From Cryptomeria japonica (taxonomy: Eukaryota; Streptophyta; Pinopsida; Cupressales; Cupressaceae): a DNA stretch of 64,000 bases. Of this stretch, positions 59,553-64,000 are shown in pieces. The translations under genes were made by a program, and so were the position numbers. Each line of letters starts with the position of its first letter. Within the stretch, counting starts at the first letter, position 1. Location: contig NC_081409.1 of assembly GCF_030272615.1 (NCBI RefSeq), positions 471,442,573 to 471,506,572 of the forward strand. The letters are read 5' to 3'. The notes beneath the pieces were generated by a model that searched no databases, had not been told where the DNA came from, and was given only the letters and a program-made list of their open reading frames with translations.

Positions 59553-59565
59553 CAAAGGGGGAGAT
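59553..59565 (+). other. Polypurine tract of element E
   Basis: CAAAGGGGGAGAT immediately precedes the 3' LTR start region. It primes plus-strand DNA in this family. Confidence 0.85.
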
Positions 59566-59568
59566 TAA

Positions 59569-60878
59569 TGGACATTGTTTCTTCTAGGATATGTTGTTGT
59601 CATTGATGTCAACATATTGTTGCTCCCGTGATTGCAGATTAGTTTATTGGGATTATGGTTTGGTGTATGGATTATCTCTAGTATCATTATATTCTTATGT
59701 ATTGGTTTTGGTCTTCCAGGAAGCTTAATTTATCATATCATATAATCTAGTTTTGCAGTTTGGTTACCTGATCAATGCTTTGTAGAGTTTAGTATTTCCT
59801 CTAAAATATTCTAATGTGATCAAATCTTGAGCTGAGATTTTGAGATTTTTTTGGATGGTCTTGTGTATCTTCATTTTAGATGGTTTGTGATTTGGTGCCT
59901 CAAAAGTTATCTTTCTTTGTGATAATTGTTATTGTTTGAGTGTTTCTGAGTTTCAGATGTTGATCAATAAATATTTGATAAGTGGTGTTGGTGTAGCTAT
60001 TTTTGATGATTCTAACATGCTTGTTGGTGTTTCCTAATTATGTCCTACTTTTTTTTATGATCCGCATTGATTGTTGTGTGAGTTCTTGGCGATTTTGTTA
60101 AATCGATGATGTTCTTCATGTTATGTGGTTTTATTGGTGGTGTAGCGTGTTGCAGTTGATCTTGGCATGATTTTTGTTGGTGTTGCATGTTTAGAGATTT
60201 GATTTAGGTCCATGTTATGACATATATATCATTATATTGGTTTGGTGGTCGATCTTTGTATCATGTGTTGTAATTTTGTAATTATGAGTTGAGGGTTTAG
60301 CCGACCTTGTTCTAAAGGTTCATGAATTGTATAAATAGGTGATATTGTCATGTAAATTAGGTGCCATGGTTGTATCTACATTATCAGAGGGTGGTGTATG
60401 TGTGATTAAGTGATTCATCCTTCAACATTGTGATTGAGAAGAGATTGGTGTTGTAGAGCAAACAATTGTGCTTAACCGAAACTATCATCAAGCATTTGCA
60501 GATGCTATTATTGCAATTCATTCCTTCTAGATTGTAGTTTGAATCTTGTTGTAAGTCAGTGAGACTTCCCTGAGGGTTGTAGCCTTCTGGGTCATTATAT
60601 TTTAAGCTTTGAGCTCCAGGTAGTGTACATTCCCCATTGTAATATTTTCACATACTACTACACAGTATCATCTCATTATGGGTAGGTTCCCACCATGGTT
60701 TTTCTTTTAATTGGGTTTTCCACATCAAAATATTGGTGTTGTGTGTTGTGCTATCTATTTTCTTATCCTTGTTATTAATGTAGTTTGTCAGATCTATTTT
60801 TGTGATTAATTTTGTAGATCCAGTGAAAACTGATTAACCCTCCCCCCTTTCAGTTTTCCCTCATTGTTGTTTCCAACA
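59569..60878 (+). repeat. 3' LTR of element E (about 1310 bp)
   Basis: Starts TGGACATTG, apparently having lost three bases of the terminal TGTTGG, and ends TTCCAACA. It has the empty site of G at about 60212. The TATA box is at 60330-60339. Otherwise collinear with the 5' LTR. Confidence 0.9.
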
Positions 60879-60883
60879 TAATC

Positions 60884-61704
60884 AACAACCACCACCAAAT
60901 TACATGAATATTACAACCATTTATACAAATCATCAACCTTGACTACAAGGTTGGTGAAACCCTTAATACCTAATTAAAAAATTACATCACACGATACATA
61001 AATCAACCATTGAACCAATATAATTTCATAGAAAACATAGCATGGACCTAAATAAACTGCTTAAACATGCACCACCACTAGAAATTTTGCCAAGATCAAC
61101 TACAACATGTTACACCACCAAAAATACTACATAGCATGAAGAATATCATCAGACCCATAAGATGATCAAGAACACACACAATGAAACACCAACAAGCATG
61201 TTAGAACCATCTGCAATAGCTGCACCAACACCACTTATTCAAATTTGCATCGATCAACACACTAACACTTAAGAACACTTAACAACAGTAACTCAGACAA
61301 GAAAGATATATTGTAGAGAATCAAATCATGAACCATTTGAAATGAAGATACATACAAACATCCCGAACATTCTCCCAAATCCATAACACAAGATATGATC
61401 AAACCGGAGTAGAACAAATCAAACACCAGAACACTATAATATTGAACACTGAAAACCATAATATTGAACACTGAAAACCAATCTCCATACCAAAATCCAC
61501 AACTCGATCAAATCATCACATAGCATTATGGATTCAATAAAGAATGAGGTATCTCTAGTTGATTCAACATCCTAAATAGAAAAAAACCAACTAGATCAAC
61601 TTACTGCAACAACCAGATCACCAAAACATCTCTGCAACACCAAAAGATAGGAATATGTTGGCATCATTGACAACAACATATCCTAGTAGCAACAATATCC
61701 AACA
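60884..61704 (-). repeat. 5' LTR of element D, right segment
   Basis: Continues the LTR cut at 51796 and ends AATATCCAACA on the plus strand, followed by the D TSD TGATC. A short local duplication of about 23 bp (TATAATATTGAACACTGAAAACCA region, 61436-61480) distinguishes it from the 3' LTR. Confidence 0.9.
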
Positions 61705-62586
61705 TGATCATCAATTAAGAGTGTGAAATACCTCTCACCTTGTATACTCCTTTTTCTGGTAGGACCATATAAGTTTGTGTACCAAGTCCAACAATCAGGT
61801 GGAAGATTGTTCTTTTCCTTTAAATGTTCATTTTGTTTGCTTTCCCTCTTGACATTCTTTACAAATATTGTTATTTAGTTTGGTCAGCCTTGGTAAATCT
61901 CTTATTGCACTTGTTGAACTAATCTTTAACAAATTGTCAAAGTTGATGTGGCACATCCTCTTGTGTCAAAGCCAACTATCATTGAACTGAGATAGAAAAC
62001 AATGTCTTGTAGCTCCTACTAGCAGATACATGTTTTCATTATTCTTTTTCTCTGTTGCAATAACAATTTTGGATCTCACAATCACCATCCTGAAAAACAA
62101 AATTGTAGTCATTTTTGCATATTTGACCAAAACTTAGGAGATTGTGATGCAAACCCTTCACATAGTAAACATTGCCAATACTATGTTTTCCATCAAAGGT
62201 AATAGAGCCAATTCCCATATTTTGTATTATTTGATCATCTCCAAGCCTATTAGAGTCTCCATCGTATTATTCAAGTTTTACAAACTTTCTCTTATTACCA
62301 ATCATATGATTTGAATATCCACTATCAATCAACCATTCATTTCTATCTCTTCTAGCATATAACACAATAGCATTACCATTTTAACAGTCTCTAGAGATAA
62401 AATGTTAGAAACATCAGCCTTAGGTACATCCTTTTCTACCAAAAATAAATAGTCACCTTCTTCATAGTCTGATTCATCATTTGAAATACCAACATCATCT
62501 TTAACATAATAGGCTTTCTTATTAAACTCTTTCCAGAAGCCACAGTCAGACCCCTCAAAGATAGGAATAGTTAGTTTATATGCCAT
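61705..62586 (-). pseudogene. Element F gag stub, GAG-pre-integrase and start of integrase
   Basis: Read right to left. The ATG at 62586 opens with MAYKLTIPIFEGSDCGFWKEF, a copia Gag N-terminus. It passes at once to KKAYYVKDDVGISNDESDYEEG, sequence that normally follows the zinc knuckle. Most of gag including the knuckle is therefore deleted. Protease is not clearly preserved. Pre-integrase follows (HKRMCHINFDNLLKISST, then CKECQEGKQ with two Cys), then the integrase start (LYGPT, GERYFTLLID) up to the D insertion at 61704. The continuation is at 32778. Frame changes occur near 62390 and in 62000-62330. Confidence 0.85.
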
Positions 62587-62631
62587 CAGATCTACCTCAA
62601 GTAGTTAAGATATTTTCTAAGGAACCAAAGC

Positions 62632-62641
62632 TTTGATACCA
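62632..62641 (-). other. Primer-binding site of element F
   Basis: The minus strand reads TGGTATCAAAGC, the initiator-methionine type with one substitution. It lies two bases from the LTR at 62644. Confidence 0.8.
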
Positions 62642-62643
62642 AT

Positions 62644-63592
62644 TGTTGAATTTTAGGAAAACTAAGAGGGGGGTGAATCAGTTATCAATTAAACTTTTTA
62701 ATTCTTCCACAAATTCAAAATAACCAACTTATAGATTATTTAACATGAACACATGTAAATTTGAAGCCACACACATACACAAAGAAATCATACACAATAA
62801 ACACTGAATATGACATGGAAAACCATGAGAATGTCATTTCTCAATATATAGCACTTGTCAGGGTGACATCGATTAAGGTGATTTTTACAAAGGTGGATCA
62901 CCATCAGAATGCTCACTGTAGGAGGGCTCACCGCCCAAAAAGGCTCACTATTAAAATATTAATAAAGAAAATAAAATCCACCACTATAATACAAATGTCA
63001 AAAAAAATAATGTCAAAATAATCTTCGGTGCCTAACAACACACTACACACCTTCACACAACTTCTCACATCAATCATCAGTCAGATTTAACTTTTCAATC
63101 TCACATATCTTCCATACCTCATTCATTCTGATCATCCTTTACTTATGCTATCCTCCTAACTACATAACCTTCCAAGTTGGCCAAACATAATTTGAAATAG
63201 GTATGCACTAAACATTCTTGTGGTGGAAAGGAATGAGAAGTGGGCCAAACCACAACACACTTCATTAGTCAGATCAACATGTTACACATCCATCACAAAT
63301 ACTATAGCCAAAACAAGATTCATACACTACACAAATTCTATTACACAATCTCCAATTCTGAATTAGAGTGGATCCAAAATAGCACTTCTCAACCTAGCAA
63401 AACAAGAATGGAACCAAGGTAAACATCAATCCAAGAAATCTGGATCCCAAACAACACTATCAATTATCAGTCAACATTGAACATCGTCTAAAGCATAACT
63501 TCTGAAGCACCAACTCAAAATAACCAATACCATTATAGTATGTTGACATCAATGATAACCATATCAACACCATCAATTTCACATTTGCAGCA
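62644..63592 (-). repeat. LTR of element F (949 bp), flanked by internal sequence on both sides
   Basis: Runs from TGTTGAATTTTAGG to TTTGCAGCA on the plus strand, with the family signature AAGAGGGGGGTGAATCAG just inside. A PBS lies on its left (62632-62641), making it the 5' LTR of F. A PPT lies on its right (63593-63605), making it also the 3' LTR of a further unit. Open frames 62761-63021 and 63240-63422 are LTR sequence. Confidence 0.85.
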
Positions 63593-64000
63593 ATCTCCCC
63601 CTTTGTCATTGAAAGACAACATCCATCAACAACAAAAAACTCTTTCTGTATTTCTACAACTCTCTCTACATCATTTCTTCTTTCCCCCTTTGACATCAAG
63701 GACAAGGGGGGGCACATCTCCCTTATAAAACTTACTCTACTCCCCCCTTAGAGGAAGCCCCCAAGCATTAGTCTAGACAAGAATGCTTATGCAATTCACT
63801 GGACCAATGCACATTAGTTCAAACTAGGAAGGGGTAATACCCCTAACTTCTTCTATACATAGTCAAAGATATATTTACATAATGCCTTTATGAAGATATA
63901 TAAAATCTGCTTTTTCATAGGTACATACTCAGGCCTTACTTCATTATCCAACACCTTTTCCCTCAAGAAGTGATACTAAATAGATATATGTTTTGTTATG
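63593..64000 (-). pseudogene. PPT, 3' untranslated region and RNase H C-terminus of a further copia unit
   Basis: The PPT (minus strand CAAAGGGGGAGAT) abuts the F LTR. More C-rich runs lie near 63685 and 63740. From about 64000 down to 63840 the minus strand gives a decayed RNase H C-terminus: HFLREKV-like, YEKADFIY-like and GITP. This matches the position just before the 3' untranslated region in D and E. The unit continues beyond the window. Confidence 0.75.

Larger units (their letters stand above)
51797..60878 (+). mobile_element. Element E: plus-strand Ty1/copia retrotransposon inside the 5' LTR of D
   Basis: The LTRs are 51797-53903 (enlarged by solo LTR G) and 59569-60878, the PBS 53906-53918 and the PPT 59553-59565. 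Between them lie gag, protease, integrase, reverse transcriptase and RNase H in copia order, with gag split by solo LTR C. The flanks are GACTT and TAATC. The undisturbed D LTR has GACTC at this point (33295-33299), so the TSD is decayed. E and D share LTR sequence in opposite orientation. More than a dozen nonsense codons and several frame changes make it non-functional. Confidence 0.9.
32779..61704 (-). mobile_element. Element D: minus-strand Ty1/copia retrotransposon, interrupted by B, X and E
   Basis: The 3' LTR is 32779-34033 plus 44176-44262, the internal region 44263-51278 (minus X) and the 5' LTR 51279-51796 plus 60884-61704. With the insertions removed, the two LTRs are each about 1340 bp. 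A perfect TGATC TSD lies outside. The PBS is at 51264-51276 and the PPT at 44263-44275. The internal region lacks most of gag and all of protease and pre-integrase, so D was defective apart from the later insertions. Its LTR closely matches that of E, so both belong to one family. Confidence 0.9.

Noticed and set aside
51279-61704. Inverted LTR arms read as terminal inverted repeats of a large DNA transposon
   Set aside because: The arms are LTRs of D and E, each with its own PBS, PPT and pol. The TSDs fit LTR retrotransposition.
1-64000. CRISPR arrays, rRNA or tRNA genes, bacterial operons
   Set aside because: No short regularly spaced direct repeats, no rRNA or tRNA-like stretches beyond primer-binding sites, and the content is that of a plant nuclear genome.

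Overview
This window is intergenic DNA from a very large plant nuclear genome. It is AT-rich and packed with nested, mostly dead LTR retrotransposons. I see no host gene, tRNA, rRNA or CRISPR array. Very long LTRs (about 4.2 kb), many solo LTRs, old elements full of nonsense codons and several layers of nesting suggest a gymnosperm, perhaps a conifer. That assignment is an inference and a large angiosperm genome is not excluded. Coordinates were read by eye, using TG..CA termini, 5-bp target-site duplications (TSDs), primer-binding sites (PBS), polypurine tracts (PPT) and protein motifs.

Left part (1-8.4 kb). A minus-strand, copia-type element S (LTR 3477-4363, tandem zinc-knuckle gag, an unfamiliar second coding region and no visible pol) sits in a plus-strand Ty1/copia relic H (4364-6322). 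A probable LTR remnant and unassigned DNA follow.

8.4-28.4 kb. A degenerate reading frame of about 1,000 codons, P, with no domain I recognise, is split by a Ty3-like gag-only array A: LTR - gag - LTR - gag - LTR. The array carries one pair of CAACC TSDs at its outer ends (8743-8747 and 25628-25632), and P is in frame on both sides. 28.4-30.9 kb is non-coding and includes the 3' half of another LTR (Z).

30.9-64 kb is a nest. Minus-strand copia F (30941-32778 and 61705-63592) was entered by minus-strand copia D (32779-61704, TSD TGATC). D's 3' LTR was entered by gag-only element B (34034-44170, TSD GGATC), which holds an inverted solo LTR of family A (38035-42677). D's pol was entered by X (45224-49360, TSD TTTGG), probably a very long solo LTR. 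D's 5' LTR was entered by E (51797-60878), a plus-strand copy of the same family as D. E holds two solo LTRs: G (52453-53228, TSD TTATG) in its 5' LTR and C (54194-55456, TSD CCCTA) in its gag. F's right LTR is followed by the 3' end of a further internal unit, a second case of an LTR shared by two internals.

Nothing here looks able to move by itself. A and B would depend on enzymes supplied by other Ty3-type elements. The points that go beyond routine annotation are the three-LTR array with a single TSD pair, the unrecognised split frame P, a short LTR module shared by otherwise different LTR families, a C-terminal motif shared by the two gag-only families, the duplicated PBS-like site in B, and the strong bias of premature stops toward TAG.
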